Below, piece by piece: positions 1 to 7,018 of a stretch of 9,240 nucleotides of DNA. Source of the stretch: Oscillospiraceae bacterium (GTDB lineage Bacteria > Bacillota_A > Clostridia > Oscillospirales > Oscillospiraceae); assembly GCA_016302005.1 (NCBI GenBank), contig JAEDOK010000067.1, forward strand, positions 1 to 9,240, in the 5' to 3' direction. Every line of letters begins with the position of its first letter. Position 1 is the stretch's first letter. The notes beneath the pieces were generated by a model. That model had not been told where the DNA came from, did not search any database, and saw only the letters and a list, made by a program, of their open reading frames with translations. Position numbers and translations under genes: made by a program.

Positions 1-1112
1 CCTATCAAATTCTTTCCCTTGGTGAAAACACCAGGGTGGTCATGGAAGCAACAGGCCGATACCATGAACCTGTTGCCATGGAACTGCATGACCGGGGAAT
101 CTTCGTTTCTGTTGTGAATCCTTTAGCAATTCACGGTTATTGCAGCGGCGGAACTGTCCGTAAGGTTAAGAATGACCAGAAAGATTCTCTCAAAATTGCG
201 AAGTTTGCACTTGACCATTGGGTAGATTTGCGAGAATATACACCTATGGACGCTGTAAGACAACAATTGAAAATTTTTTGCCGCCAGTATAATCTCTACA
301 TGAAGTCCAGAGTTGCCTTGCAAAGCAATCTTATTGCTTTGACAGACAAGGTGTTTCCCGGTGTAAATGAGATATTCACAAGCCCTGAACGGTCTGACGG
401 ACACCTGAAGTGGGTGGATTTTGTCACTACCTTCTGGCACTGCGAATGTATCAGCCTGGTTAGTGAAAATGCGTTTACTGAGCGATACAAGAAGTGGTGC
501 AAGCGCATGGGGTACAAATTCTCTGCGGCCAAGGCTTCTGATATTTACATCGACAGCCTGGGACACATCGTTACGCTGCCCAAGAACAACAACACCAAAC
601 TGCTGATCCAGACGGCTGCAAAGGAGCTGACCGCAATGAATGAGCTGCTGGCTGTTGTGAAGGCCGAGATGGTCCGTCTGGCGAAAGAACTGCCGGAATA
701 TGAGACCGTTCATGCCATGTTTGGTGTCGGCGATGTTACTGCCGCTCAGCTTATGGCTGAGATTGGCGATATCCGAAACTATCCTCGCAGAACCTCTCTT
801 GTTGGCTTTGCGGGTATCGATCCGGAAGTCAACCAGTCCGGTAAGATGAACTCCGAAAGCAACCCTTCCACGAAGCGTGGATCACCTCATCTGCGGAAAA
901 CATTATTCCAGCTCATGACGGTCTATCTGCGCCTCAGCCCCGCTGACGAGGCCGTGTACCAGTTTCTGGACAAGAAACGTGCCGAGGGTAAACCCTACTA
1001 TGTCTACATGACAGCAGGAGCCAACAAGTTCCTGCGTATCTACTACGCAAGAGTCAAAGAGTGTATGGCAAAGCTCGAAACTCCTGCTGAAACAGCCGAA
1101 GAAAACGGCTGA
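1..1112 (+). CDS. IS110-family transposase (DEDD recombinase), 5' end outside window
   Basis: Transposase of the IS110 family, which recombines DNA with an N-terminal RuvC-like DEDD domain and a C-terminal Transposase_20 domain carrying a serine nucleophile. The frame is open from base 3 to the window edge, so the GTG at 36 is not the real start. The N-terminal residues with the first catalytic Asp are missing. Visible family signatures are MEATG (Glu codon 45-47), KNDQKD (Asp codons 174-176 and 183-185), then near the end FGVGDVTAAQLMAEIGD, AGIDPEVNQSGK (candidate nucleophile Ser at 837-839) and KRGSPHLRK. From the first in-frame codon about 369 residues remain, so the full protein is probably around 400. 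The C-terminus is intact, with a TGA at 1110-1112. It faces the SRP RNA gene convergently, and its base composition looks more AT-rich than the - strand genes, which fits a mobile origin. Family is certain; the IS110 versus IS1111 subgroup is not. Confidence 0.93.
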   Translation, partial: YQILSLGENTRVVMEATGRYHEPVAMELHDRGIFVSVVNPLAIHGYCSGGTVRKVKNDQKDSLKIAKFALDHWVDLREYTPMDAVRQQLKIFCRQYNLYMKSRVALQSNLIALTDKVFPGVNEIFTSPERSDGHLKWVDFVTTFWHCECISLVSENAFTERYKKWCKRMGYKFSAAKASDIYIDSLGHIVTLPKNNNTKLLIQTAAKELTAMNELLAVVKAEMVRLAKELPEYETVHAMFGVGDVTAAQLMAEIGDIRNYPRRTSLVGFAGIDPEVNQSGKMNSESNPSTKRGSPHLRKTLFQLMTVYLRLSPADEAVYQFLDKKRAEGKPYYVYMTAGANKFLRIYYARVKECMAKLETPAETAEENG

Positions 1113-1132
1113 TTAACTGCGGCATCTGTCAA

Positions 1133-1158
1133 GCCGATGAACACTCCAGTTCACCGGC
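1133..1158 (+). other. Hairpin in the IS110 3' non-coding tail
   Basis: Ten-base arms at 1133-1142 and 1149-1158 pair with one A-C mismatch around the loop ACTCCA. It starts 21 bases after the transposase stop. A run of five T lies further on at 1175-1179, too far for a classical intrinsic terminator. It could be an RNA structure of the element's right end, part of a bridge RNA if this is an IS1111-type element, or a weak transcript-end structure. Confidence 0.4.
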
Positions 1159-1279
1159 AGCTTTGCTATACTCTTTTTGCTCCAGGACTCACTGTGAAAT
1201 TTTCTTCATTTGGGGCTTGACTTTTTGTTTGCAGACTCCTGTCGTTTACAGTATAAACGATTTTTGCAAAAAAAGCAAC

Positions 1280-1314
1280 AAAAAACACACGGAGGCCGCA
1301 ATGACCTCCGCGTG
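1280..1314 (-). terminator. Intrinsic terminator of the SRP RNA gene
   Basis: Read on the - strand, arms 1303-1314 and 1286-1297 form a 12-pair GC-rich stem (two G-U pairs) with a five-base loop, followed at once by six U (1285-1280). This is a textbook Rho-independent terminator starting a few bases after the SRP RNA closing stem. It would end the SRP RNA transcript, and any acpP-SRP RNA read-through transcript. It lacks a T-run on the + strand, so it should not stop the IS110 transposase message efficiently. Confidence 0.88.
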
Positions 1315-1318
1315 ATTC

Positions 1319-1621
1319 GCTTCGACCCATGACAAGATCGCACACCCGCATTTGAATCTGCAACCATACCCGTTTCCCGCGCAGCCGGCTCAGAAACGGC
1401 TGACTTGCGGCACACGAACAGATCCGCTTAATGCTGCTCGGTTCCCCGCCTGACATGGTTCACGGGAGCTCGTTGCGCGAGACCGATCCCTCAACACCAC
1501 TTACGCGGACAGGCGATACAGCACAGACCCGGGTGCGGGAGTTCATCCCTGCTGTAGCGGATTGCAGGTAACAGGGCACCGCTATCTCCCCGACTAGTGC
1601 GACCTTGTCATGGGTCGAAGC
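1319..1621 (-). ncRNA. ffs: Signal recognition particle RNA, large bacterial type
   Basis: RNA scaffold of the signal recognition particle, which binds Ffh and targets nascent membrane proteins to FtsY. Read on the - strand, the 5' and 3' ends (1597-1621 and 1319-1343) pair over 25 bases with a single G-U wobble, closing a long rod about 303 bases in length. Just inside the 5' arm is the Alu-type domain, containing GGGGAGATAGCGGTGCC and a GCAATCCGCTA stretch typical of Gram-positive large SRP RNAs. The apical S domain has the diagnostic helix 8: GTCAGG, CGG stem, GGAA tetraloop (1442-1445), CCG, AGCAGC. This places the RNA in the Bacteria_large_SRP class seen in Bacillus and Clostridia, not the 4.5S type. 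A terminator follows at 1280-1314. The exact 5' end is inferred from the pairing. No convincing dedicated promoter was found between it and acpP, so processing from the acpP transcript is possible. Confidence 0.93.
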
Positions 1622-1633
1622 TATGTAGAATTG

Positions 1634-1867
1634 TTATTCTATCTCTGCGAGCTTGTCCTCGATGTAGTCCGCCAGATCGCCGATGGTTTCGAGCTTCATT
1701 TCGCCCTCCATCTCAAAATCGACGCCCAGCTCTTCCTCCATGTCCATGACCATTTCGACCATGTCCAGAGAATCGAGGTGCAGGCTTTCAAAGGTGGTGT
1801 CGCGGCTCATTTCCTCGGCAGGAATATCGAGCTGCTCGGAAAGGTAGGTTCTAATTCTCTCGTACAT
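1634..1867 (-). CDS. acpP: Acyl carrier protein
   Basis: Small acidic carrier (77 residues, the usual family length) that holds growing acyl chains on a 4'-phosphopantetheine arm during type II fatty acid synthesis in the cytoplasm. The arm attaches to Ser33 in the DSLDMVEMVM motif at the start of helix II, and the flanking sequence is strongly acidic as expected. The start is the ATG at 1865-1867, preceded by GGAGG at 1876-1880 with an eight-base gap. The gene stands apart from any fab gene here. It has its own promoter upstream and is followed after 12 bases by the SRP RNA closing stem. In Bacillus, acpP neighbours rnc, smc and ftsY, so an ACP/SRP neighbourhood has precedent of a kind, but the direct ACP-SRP RNA pairing is notable. 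Confidence 0.95.
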   Translation of the reverse strand: MYERIRTYLSEQLDIPAEEMSRDTTFESLHLDSLDMVEMVMDMEEELGVDFEMEGEMKLETIGDLADYIEDKLAEIE

Positions 1868-1904
1868 AATTTATTCCTCCACAGCAGTCTGTGTCTTTCT
1901 ACCC

Positions 1905-1935
1905 ATTATGATACGATTTTTTTCGCCAATGTCAA
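1905..1935 (-). promoter_or_regulatory. Sigma-A promoter for acpP (and possibly the SRP RNA)
   Basis: On the - strand a perfect -35 TTGACA lies at 1930-1935. It is followed either by TATCAT at 1908-1913 (16-base spacer) or CATAAT at 1905-1910 (19-base spacer); each differs from TATAAT at one base. Transcription would start near 1901, giving a leader of about 35 bases that contains the acpP ribosome binding site. The spacer is rich in A. The -35 abuts an A/T palindrome next to the end of rpoD. Confidence 0.75.
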
Positions 1936-1955
1936 GAAAAATTTTTTTGAAGCCG

Positions 1956-3083
1956 TCAATTCAGGAAATCCTTGAGGATCTTCGAGCGCGAGGGATGGCG
2001 CAGTTTTCTCAGCGCCTTGGCCTCGATCTGGCGAATTCGTTCCCTTGTCACCTGGAATTCGTCGCCGACCTCCTCCAGCGTGTGCATTCTGCCGTCGACG
2101 AGGCCGTAGCGCAGGCACAGCACCTTTTCCTCGCGCGGGGTCAGCGTTTTCAGCACGCCGGCAAGCTGCTCGCGCAGCATGGCATAGGTGGCTGCGTCCG
2201 CAGGCTCCGAAGCGTCCTCGTCCTGGATGAAATCGCCGAGATGGCTGTCGTCCTCCTCACCCACCGGCGTTTCCAGCGAGATCGGCTCCTGCGCCACGCG
2301 CATGATCTCCTCGACCTTTTCCGTGGAGATGTGCAGCCGTTTTGCGATCTCCGACGGGGTCGGGTCGCGTCCGAGGTCCTGCACCAGCTCGTGCGAGGCA
2401 CGCGAGACGCGGTTGATCGTTTCGACCATGTGTACAGGAATGCGAATGGTTCTGGCGTGGTCGGCAATGGCGCGGGAGATGGCCTGCCGGATCCACCACG
2501 TCGCGTAGGTGGAGAATTTGTAGCCCTTGGTATAGTCAAATTTACCGACTGCCTTGATGAGGCCGAGATTTCCCTCCTGAATCAGGTCGAGCAGCGGCAG
2601 GCCGCGGCCGACATAGCGCTTCGCAATGGATACGACAAGGCGCAGATTCGCCTCGACCATCGTGTTCTGCGCCGCTTCGTCGCCCTCTGCGAGACGCTTG
2701 GCGACCTCCATCTCCTCCTCACTCGACAGGAGCGGGATCTTGCCGATCTCCTTGAGGTACATCCGCACGGGGTCATTCAGGCTCATCACCTCGGACATTT
2801 CCTCGGTGTCGACGAGCTTCTCTTCCTCGATCAGCTCCAGATCTTCCTCGCTCGGCGCCATATCCTCAGGCTTGGTGAGCATTTCGACGACATCCGAGAC
2901 GTCGATCTCGATCCCCGCCGCCTCCAGCGCGTCGTAGATCAGATCCGTCTGGCGCTCGTCGGCGTCGATGGAATCCAGCGCGTCGATCAGATCCTTCGAG
3001 GCGATCCGCTTGTCCTTCTTCGCCATCTCCAGAAGCTGCTTCAGCTTTTCGTGCATCTGTACATCCTTCTGCTTCTCGTCCAT
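1956..3083 (-). CDS. rpoD: RNA polymerase primary sigma factor (sigma-70/SigA)
   Basis: Primary sigma factor that directs core RNA polymerase to housekeeping promoters. At 375 residues it matches SigA of low-GC Gram-positives and lacks the long non-conserved insert of E. coli sigma-70. In order: an acidic region 1.1 (about 1-70), region 1.2 from [14 protein letters not shown], region 2 with [34 protein letters not shown] and [15 protein letters not shown] (-10 recognition), region 3 with the [11 protein letters not shown] segment, and region 4.2 [20 protein letters not shown] (-35 recognition). I chose the ATG at 3081-3083 because GGAGG lies eight bases before it. An in-frame ATG at 3098 would add five residues, absorb that site and overlap dnaG by 14 bases. 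With the chosen start, rpoD begins one base after the dnaG stop, as expected for the dnaG-rpoD operon. Only a weak A/T palindrome follows it. Confidence 0.97.
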   Translation of the reverse strand: MDEKQKDVQMHEKLKQLLEMAKKDKRIASKDLIDALDSIDADERQTDLIYDALEAAGIEIDVSDVVEMLTKPEDMAPSEEDLELIEEEKLVDTEEMSEVMSLNDPVRMYLKEIGKIPLLSSEEEMEVAKRLAEGDEAAQNTMVEANLRLVVSIAKRYVGRGLPLLDLIQEGNLGLIKAVGKFDYTKGYKFSTYATWWIRQAISRAIADHARTIRIPVHMVETINRVSRASHELVQDLGRDPTPSEIAKRLHISTEKVEEIMRVAQEPISLETPVGEEDDSHLGDFIQDEDASEPADAATYAMLREQLAGVLKTLTPREEKVLCLRYGLVDGRMHTLEEVGDEFQVTRERIRQIEAKALRKLRHPSRSKILKDFLN

Positions 3084-3084
3084 G

Positions 3085-4836
3085 CTATGTACCTCCATAT
3101 CCTTTCTTCCTGCGCAAGCGCTCCTGCAGCGCCTTCAGGTCGCCGGCATCCGAGACCTGCGCTCTGCGGTGTTCCTCCGTGATGATCCTGACGCAGTCGT
3201 CAAACGCCTCGTCCGATAAGGGCGCATCCTGCTTTTGCAGCACCGCAGTCAAATGCGACATCTCCGCCGCACTCAGCATCGCGGTCAGGCAGGCAGGGCT
3301 GACCTCCAGATCCTCCTGCCAGCGCTCTCGCCACGCCTCGAACACCTTACCGAACATTTCCACGGAAAACTGCTCCGCGCTCAGCGTTTGCGCACGGGCA
3401 AACAGGTGCGGTTCCCGCTGGAGCATCCGCACAACGCCTTCCTCGGCCATAGCCGAGCGCACGTTGTCATAGCGCAGCTCCCGGGATTTCGGCTGCCTTG
3501 CAGCGACTGCCTCAAGATCACGCTTTTCGTTCGCCTTTTTCTCCATCGCCGTGCGGCGCTTGAACGCCTTGCTGATCTCGAGCTTGATGACATCAGGCGG
3601 AAGAGCCGCCATTTCCGCCGCTCTCGCGCCGTAGATCTCACGCTCGACGGCGGTGGTATAGGTCGAGATCAGCTCCGCGGCCTGCTTTGCAAACTCCACC
3701 TTCTGCTCGTCCGTTGCGAGATCGAACTTCATACGCAGCGAGCGCAGGCGGTACTCCGCCTGATTTTCCGACCCTTCCAAAAGGAGCTTAAAGCGGTCGG
3801 CCCCGTACTTTTTCAAAAACTCGTCCGGGTCCTTTGCGCCCTGCATCCGCAGCACCTTCACGCGCAGGCCGGTTTTTTCCAGCATCGGGATCGCACGCTG
3901 CGTCGCGTTCTGCCCGGCTGCGTCGCCGTCGTAGGTGAGCACGACCTCGTTTGTATATTTGGATAGCATATCCGCGTGCTCCTGCGTCAGCGAGGTGCCG
4001 AGCGACGCAACCGCGCAGTCAAAGCCGTACTGGTGCAGCGCAATGGCGTCCATATAGCCCTCGGTCAATATGATAAACCCCTGCTTGCTCTTTTTGACGA
4101 TGTTCATGGCAAACAGGTTCCGCCGTTTGTTAAAAATCACCGTCTCCGGCGAATTCAGGTATTTCGGTGTCGAATCGTCCATGACACGACCGCCGAAGCC
4201 GATCACATTTCCGCGCACGTCAATGATCGGGAACATCAGGCGATTGCGGAAGCGGTCATAAAACGTGCCTTTTTCGCGGTTTTGCAGGACGAGTCCGGCT
4301 TCATAGAGCTCTTCCTTTGTATAGCCCTTGGCCGTCATCGCATTGAGCAGCGCATCCCACGCGTTCGGCGCATAGCCAAGCCCGAACCGCGTCACGGTCG
4401 AGCTGGAAAGCCCGCGTTTGGCAATATACGCGCGAGCCTCTTCCGCAGCAGGCGTCTTCAGTCTCTCGTTAAAGAAGCGTGCACTCTCCTTGCAAAGCGC
4501 CCAGAGGCGCTCTTTTTTCTTATACTGTGATTGATTTGCGCCATCTTCCGGCACCTCAAGCCCGGCACGCTTCGCAAGAAAACGCACCGCATCAGGATAG
4601 CCGAGGTTTTCGATCTCCATGATGAAGTTGATGACGCCGCCGCCCTTGTGACAGCCGAAGCAGTAATAGATGCCCTTTTCAGGCGCGACGGAGAAGGACG
4701 CGGTCTTTTCCCCGTGGAAGGGACACAGCCCAAAGAGGTTGCTGCCCTTGCGCGTCAGGGCGACATACTGCCCGACCACATCCTCGATCGGATTGCGGTT
4801 ATTCAGTTCGTCCAGAAACGCCTGAGGAAACGCCAT
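3085..4836 (-). CDS. dnaG: DNA primase
   Basis: Synthesises RNA primers at the replication fork, in contact with the replicative helicase. At 583 residues it is a typical full-length primase. The N-terminal CHC2 zinc ribbon has ligands Cys38, His41, Cys59 and Cys62 ([24 protein letters not shown]). The RNA polymerase/Toprim core has [16 protein letters not shown] with catalytic Glu259 and [11 protein letters not shown] with Asp303 and Asp305 for metal binding. The last roughly 150 residues are the poorly conserved helicase-binding region. The start ATG at 4836 follows AAGGAG (4845-4850) at eight bases; that site overlaps the dgt stop region, with a 15-base gap between the genes. It forms the macromolecular synthesis operon with rpoD downstream, here preceded by dgt as in other Clostridia. 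No internal promoter or terminator was seen between dgt, dnaG and rpoD. Confidence 0.97.
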   Translation of the reverse strand: MAFPQAFLDELNNRNPIEDVVGQYVALTRKGSNLFGLCPFHGEKTASFSVAPEKGIYYCFGCHKGGGVINFIMEIENLGYPDAVRFLAKRAGLEVPEDGANQSQYKKKERLWALCKESARFFNERLKTPAAEEARAYIAKRGLSSSTVTRFGLGYAPNAWDALLNAMTAKGYTKEELYEAGLVLQNREKGTFYDRFRNRLMFPIIDVRGNVIGFGGRVMDDSTPKYLNSPETVIFNKRRNLFAMNIVKKSKQGFIILTEGYMDAIALHQYGFDCAVASLGTSLTQEHADMLSKYTNEVVLTYDGDAAGQNATQRAIPMLEKTGLRVKVLRMQGAKDPDEFLKKYGADRFKLLLEGSENQAEYRLRSLRMKFDLATDEQKVEFAKQAAELISTYTTAVEREIYGARAAEMAALPPDVIKLEISKAFKRRTAMEKKANEKRDLEAVAARQPKSRELRYDNVRSAMAEEGVVRMLQREPHLFARAQTLSAEQFSVEMFGKVFEAWRERWQEDLEVSPACLTAMLSAAEMSHLTAVLQKQDAPLSDEAFDDCVRIITEEHRRAQVSDAGDLKALQERLRRKKGYGGT

Positions 4837-4851
4837 CTTTCCTTCTCCTTC

Positions 4852-5868
4852 CTATCCTCTCACCTGCCACGCCGTCGGGATAAACAGCTCATCGTATTTG
4901 TACATGGCATATTTATCCGTCATGCCTGCGATATAGTCGCAGACGACGCGCTCCATGCCCTCGAAGTCGATCTGCGGCTGGAAATCCAGCGGGATCGCCT
5001 CCGGGTGCTTGATGTAGTATTCATAAAGCTGCTGCAAGATCCGCCGTGCCTTGACCTCCTCGCCCTTGGCGACGGGGTTTTTGTAAACACGGTCGAACAT
5101 AAAATTGCGCAGCGCCTCCATCGTCTGTTCGATCTCCGGGGTCATGCCCAGCTCGCCCGTATCGAGTGAGTGAAAGATCATGTCGGTCACGAGCGAATTG
5201 ATGCGGTCGCGGTGATCCGTGCCCAGAGCGCGGGATATTTCCTTGGGAATGTCCGCATTGGTCAGGATGCCCGCACGCATGGCGTCGTCGATGTCGTGGT
5301 TGATGTAGGCGATCTGGTCGGCCTTGCGGACGATCTGCCCCTCCAGCGTCTCCGGCAGGCGGCTCGAACGCGTGTGACCGAGGATGCCCATGCGCACCTC
5401 ATAGGTCAGGTTCAGTCCCTGCCCGTTCTTTTCGAGGAAATCCACCACGCGCAGCGATTGTTCGTTGTGGCGAAACGGCTTGCCCATGACCTCCGACAGC
5501 GCGACTTCGCCCGCGTGCCCGAAGGGCGTGTGACCGAGATCGTGCCCAAAAGCGATCGCCTCGGCAAGGTCCTCGTTCAGACGCAGCGCCCGCGTGATCG
5601 TTCTGGCAATTCGCGCAACCTCCAGGGTGTGCGTCATGCGCGTGCGGTAATGGTCGCCCTCCGGCTGCAAAAAGACCTGGGTCTTGTGCATCAGGCGGCG
5701 GAAGGATTTGCTGTGCAGGATACGGTCGGAATCACGCTGGTAACAGGTGCGCACGTCGTTCTCCGTCTCGGCCTCACTGCGCGGGCGTCCGCGCGAGGCG
5801 TCGGAAAACTGCGCTTTCTCCGAAAGTCGGAGATGCTCCTCCTGCTCAAGGCGTTCTCTGATCGTCAT
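4852..5868 (-). CDS. dgt: dGTP triphosphohydrolase-like HD-domain protein
   Basis: Cytoplasmic HD-superfamily enzyme that hydrolyses dNTPs to deoxynucleosides and tripolyphosphate, adjusting nucleotide pools; the substrate preference of this type-2 subfamily varies. The protein has 338 residues. The metal-binding HD motif is visible: His80 in MTHTLEVARIAR, His109-Asp110 in FGHDLGHTPFGHAGE, and a later Asp in KADQIAYINHDIDDAM. The N-terminus has the family's SDASRGRPR and YQRDSDRILHSKSFRRL segments. The start is the ATG at 5866-5868, preceded by GGAGG with a seven-base gap. The same frame stays open about 100 codons further upstream to an ATG at 6168, but that stretch is antisense-like filler inside the RAYT gene. 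The start overlaps the RAYT stop as ATGA (5865-5868), suggesting translational coupling. dgt next to dnaG-rpoD is a recurring clostridial arrangement and places it in a replication/transcription operon. Confidence 0.94.
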   Translation of the reverse strand: MTIRERLEQEEHLRLSEKAQFSDASRGRPRSEAETENDVRTCYQRDSDRILHSKSFRRLMHKTQVFLQPEGDHYRTRMTHTLEVARIARTITRALRLNEDLAEAIAFGHDLGHTPFGHAGEVALSEVMGKPFRHNEQSLRVVDFLEKNGQGLNLTYEVRMGILGHTRSSRLPETLEGQIVRKADQIAYINHDIDDAMRAGILTNADIPKEISRALGTDHRDRINSLVTDMIFHSLDTGELGMTPEIEQTMEALRNFMFDRVYKNPVAKGEEVKARRILQQLYEYYIKHPEAIPLDFQPQIDFEGMERVVCDYIAGMTDKYAMYKYDELFIPTAWQVRG

Positions 5869-6383
5869 AGCGTTTCCTCCATATAATACTGATCTTCCAG
5901 CCATTTTGCCGGGTTGTCCTCTATGTATCGAAGATGCTTCAAATAGTCCGCTTCGTCCCGTATAATATGGTCGTAATAGCTTTTCTGCCATAAGCAAATG
6001 CCGCAGGAACGATTCGTAAATCGCTTCATAGAAGAGACAAATTTCGGCACAACCGCATCTGTAGCGCGCGGCATCCTTGACGCGCTCGCACAAGTTTCTG
6101 TCACGTGCAAGAGAATATGGATATGGTTCGGCATAATCACATATTTCTGCACTTTGATACTTCCCCATGCACGGTCAAGATGCAGAAGTGCTTCTTCAAC
6201 CGCCCTTCCGAAAGGGGTCAGATCTGTCTCAGGCGCGTCAAGGATGCCGCGCGCTACGATCCGCGAAAGGAAGCTCTTGCGGTTTTCAGTGCAAATCGTC
6301 AGAAAGTACACGCCCTCACTGCCATAATCGTATCCCTCCAGGCGATTTGGCTTATGAGGCTTATGCGAAAGCATTTCAGACAT
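5865..6383 (-). CDS. REP-associated tyrosine transposase (RAYT, Y1/HUH family)
   Basis: IS200-like single-strand DNA transposase of the domesticated RAYT type, thought to mobilise REP sequences. It has 172 residues. The HUH motif is in VIMPNHIHILL (His87 and His89). The C-terminal WQKSYYDHIIRDEADYLKHLRYIEDNPAKW is the family hallmark and contains the candidate catalytic tyrosines (136/137). The N-terminus has YFLTICTENRKSFL, also typical. I start at the ATG 6381-6383 because a GGGAG lies just upstream; a TTG at 6398 would overlap the yigZ stop. It lies 11 bases after yigZ and overlaps dgt by four bases, so it rides in the housekeeping operon. Two inverted 25-base GTAG-headed repeats lie inside the frame, encoding residues about 43-50 and 101-107. 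The first is in the variable loop before TPFGRAVEE and the second just after the HUH strand. The frame is intact and all key residues are present, so it is probably functional. Confidence 0.88.
   Translation of the reverse strand: MSEMLSHKPHKPNRLEGYDYGSEGVYFLTICTENRKSFLSRIVARGILDAPETDLTPFGRAVEEALLHLDRAWGSIKVQKYVIMPNHIHILLHVTETCASASRMPRATDAVVPKFVSSMKRFTNRSCGICLWQKSYYDHIIRDEADYLKHLRYIEDNPAKWLEDQYYMEETL
6061..6085 (+). repeat. REP-like repeat, copy A (inside RAYT gene)
   Basis: Twenty-five bases beginning GTAG on the + strand and ending CGCGC, the exact reverse complement of 6233-6257. Within one copy, GCGCG (6064-6068) can pair with CGCGC (6081-6085). A GTAG head followed by an imperfect hairpin is the layout known for REP sequences served by RAYTs. 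In the RAYT frame it encodes roughly ASRMPRAT. The identity to copy B is seen directly; calling it a REP is inference from form and from the host gene. Confidence 0.72.
6233..6257 (-). repeat. REP-like repeat, copy B (inside RAYT gene)
   Basis: Same 25-base sequence as copy A, on the - strand, with the GTAG head at 6257. It matches at every base; identity stops one base beyond on both sides. The heads of the two copies are on the outside and face each other across 147 bases, the relative orientation expected of a REPIN-style doublet, though REPIN spacers are usually shorter. It encodes VARGILDA in the variable loop of the RAYT protein. Confidence 0.72.
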
Positions 6384-6394
6384 CGTCTCTCCCT

Positions 6395-7018
6395 TCAAAT
6401 TGGGAAATCGCGGTATTCGCTGTCTCCGACGAGGCCCTCGATCGTTCCGGCGGAGACGTCAAACACCCGCGCGAGAAACGGCTGCGTTTGCGCCTCCGGC
6501 AGCAGCAGGTCGAAGCTGACGTCCGCACCGAAGTCGGTATCCTTGATGATGCCGCCAAAGGCGGATATTTCGAGCTTGATCCGCTCGTACCAGCTATACG
6601 GGCACGGCAGATAGACGTTCGTCCAGACGCGCTTCATGGAGCGGCCGGCGGCGTCCAGACCGATCTTCGCGCTGTGCGCATAGGCCCGCACCAGGCCGCC
6701 CGCACCGAGCAGGATACCGCCAAAATAGCGCGTCACGACACAGGTCACATTGAAAATTCCCTCGCGCTGCAGCACCTGCAAGACGGGCATTCCTGCCGTG
6801 CCGCCCGGCTCTCCGTCGTCGGAAAAGCGCGTCGCGCCGTCCTTGATGATATAAGCGTACACGTTATGTGTCGCGTCCCAGTGTTTTTCGCGCATCTGCT
6901 TCAGCCGCGCGAGCGCCTCCTCCTCTGTCTCGGTGCGGAAGATATGACCGATAAAACGCGACCGCCGCTCGATGAATTCGGCGTCGGCATCCTTCGTCGG
7001 CACCAGATATTCGGTCAT
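6395..7018 (-). CDS. yigZ: YigZ/IMPACT family protein
   Basis: Member of the UPF0029/IMPACT family (YigZ in E. coli, YvyE in Bacillus). The family has two domains with an RNA-binding-like fold, and eukaryotic IMPACT modulates the Gcn2 stress pathway; the bacterial role is not settled. The protein has 207 residues, the normal length. Family signatures are visible: KSRF-like RRSRFIGHIF near residues 18-27, HNVYAY (51-56), FSDDGEPGGTAGMPVLQVL (65-83) and VVTRYFGGILLGAGGLVRAY (94-113). The ATG at 7016-7018 overlaps the hflX stop as ATGA, with AAGGAG eight bases upstream inside hflX, so the two are probably translationally coupled. The gene ends with a TGA 11 bases before the RAYT start. Confidence 0.93.
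   Translation of the reverse strand: MTEYLVPTKDADAEFIERRSRFIGHIFRTETEEEALARLKQMREKHWDATHNVYAYIIKDGATRFSDDGEPGGTAGMPVLQVLQREGIFNVTCVVTRYFGGILLGAGGLVRAYAHSAKIGLDAAGRSMKRVWTNVYLPCPYSWYERIKLEISAFGGIIKDTDFGADVSFDLLLPEAQTQPFLARVFDVSAGTIEGLVGDSEYRDFPI

Larger units (their letters stand above)
1..1240 (+). mobile_element. Right part of an IS110-family insertion sequence
   Basis: The transposase gene plus an unassigned non-coding tail of roughly 130 bases is interpreted as the right portion of an IS110-family element whose left end lies before the window. IS110 elements usually lack clear terminal inverted repeats and target duplications, so the right end cannot be fixed by eye. It must lie between the transposase stop at 1112 and the host SRP RNA terminator that begins near 1280. 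The end at 1240 is a guess. In this family a non-coding end carries the bridge RNA that pairs with donor and target. For the IS110 group it is upstream of the gene (outside the window); for the IS1111 group it is downstream (1113 onward). Confidence 0.55.

Noticed and set aside
1183..1241. Imperfect inverted match 1183-1190 with 1234-1241 as possible sub-terminal repeats of the IS
   Set aside because: Seven of eight bases over such a distance is not better than chance without the left end for comparison.
1243..1259. Small palindrome (CGTTTA/TAAACG) followed by T-rich sequence on the + strand
   Set aside because: A six-pair AT-rich stem is too weak to call a terminator or operator; it could equally be near the IS right end.
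1166..1456. Open frames on the - strand (96 and 69 codons) across the SRP RNA and its terminator
   Set aside because: They run through a structured RNA and a terminator, have no plausible ribosome binding site and encode low-complexity basic peptides.
1319..1621. 25-base inverted repeats bounding about 300 bases, resembling a MITE or small insertion element
   Set aside because: The interior holds the Alu-type and helix 8 signatures of SRP RNA and a terminator follows, so the inverted repeat is the closing stem of that RNA.
3084..3098. Earlier ATG for rpoD at 3098
   Set aside because: It would include the GGAGG that serves the ATG at 3083 and overlap dnaG by 14 bases; the later start has ideal spacing, although the earlier one cannot be fully excluded.
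1908..3182. Long + strand open frame (424 codons) antisense to rpoD, and similar antisense frames over dnaG, dgt and hflX
   Set aside because: Shadow frames created by the codon bias of the GC-rich real genes; no ribosome binding sites and no recognisable domains.
5869..6168. N-terminal 100-residue extension of Dgt
   Set aside because: It lies in the wrong frame inside the RAYT gene, has no family similarity, and a strong GGAGG site with the family-typical N-terminus supports the start at 5868.
6981..7005. GGCATCCTT inside yigZ as a third REP copy
   Set aside because: Only nine bases match and the GTAG head and flanking GC stem are missing.
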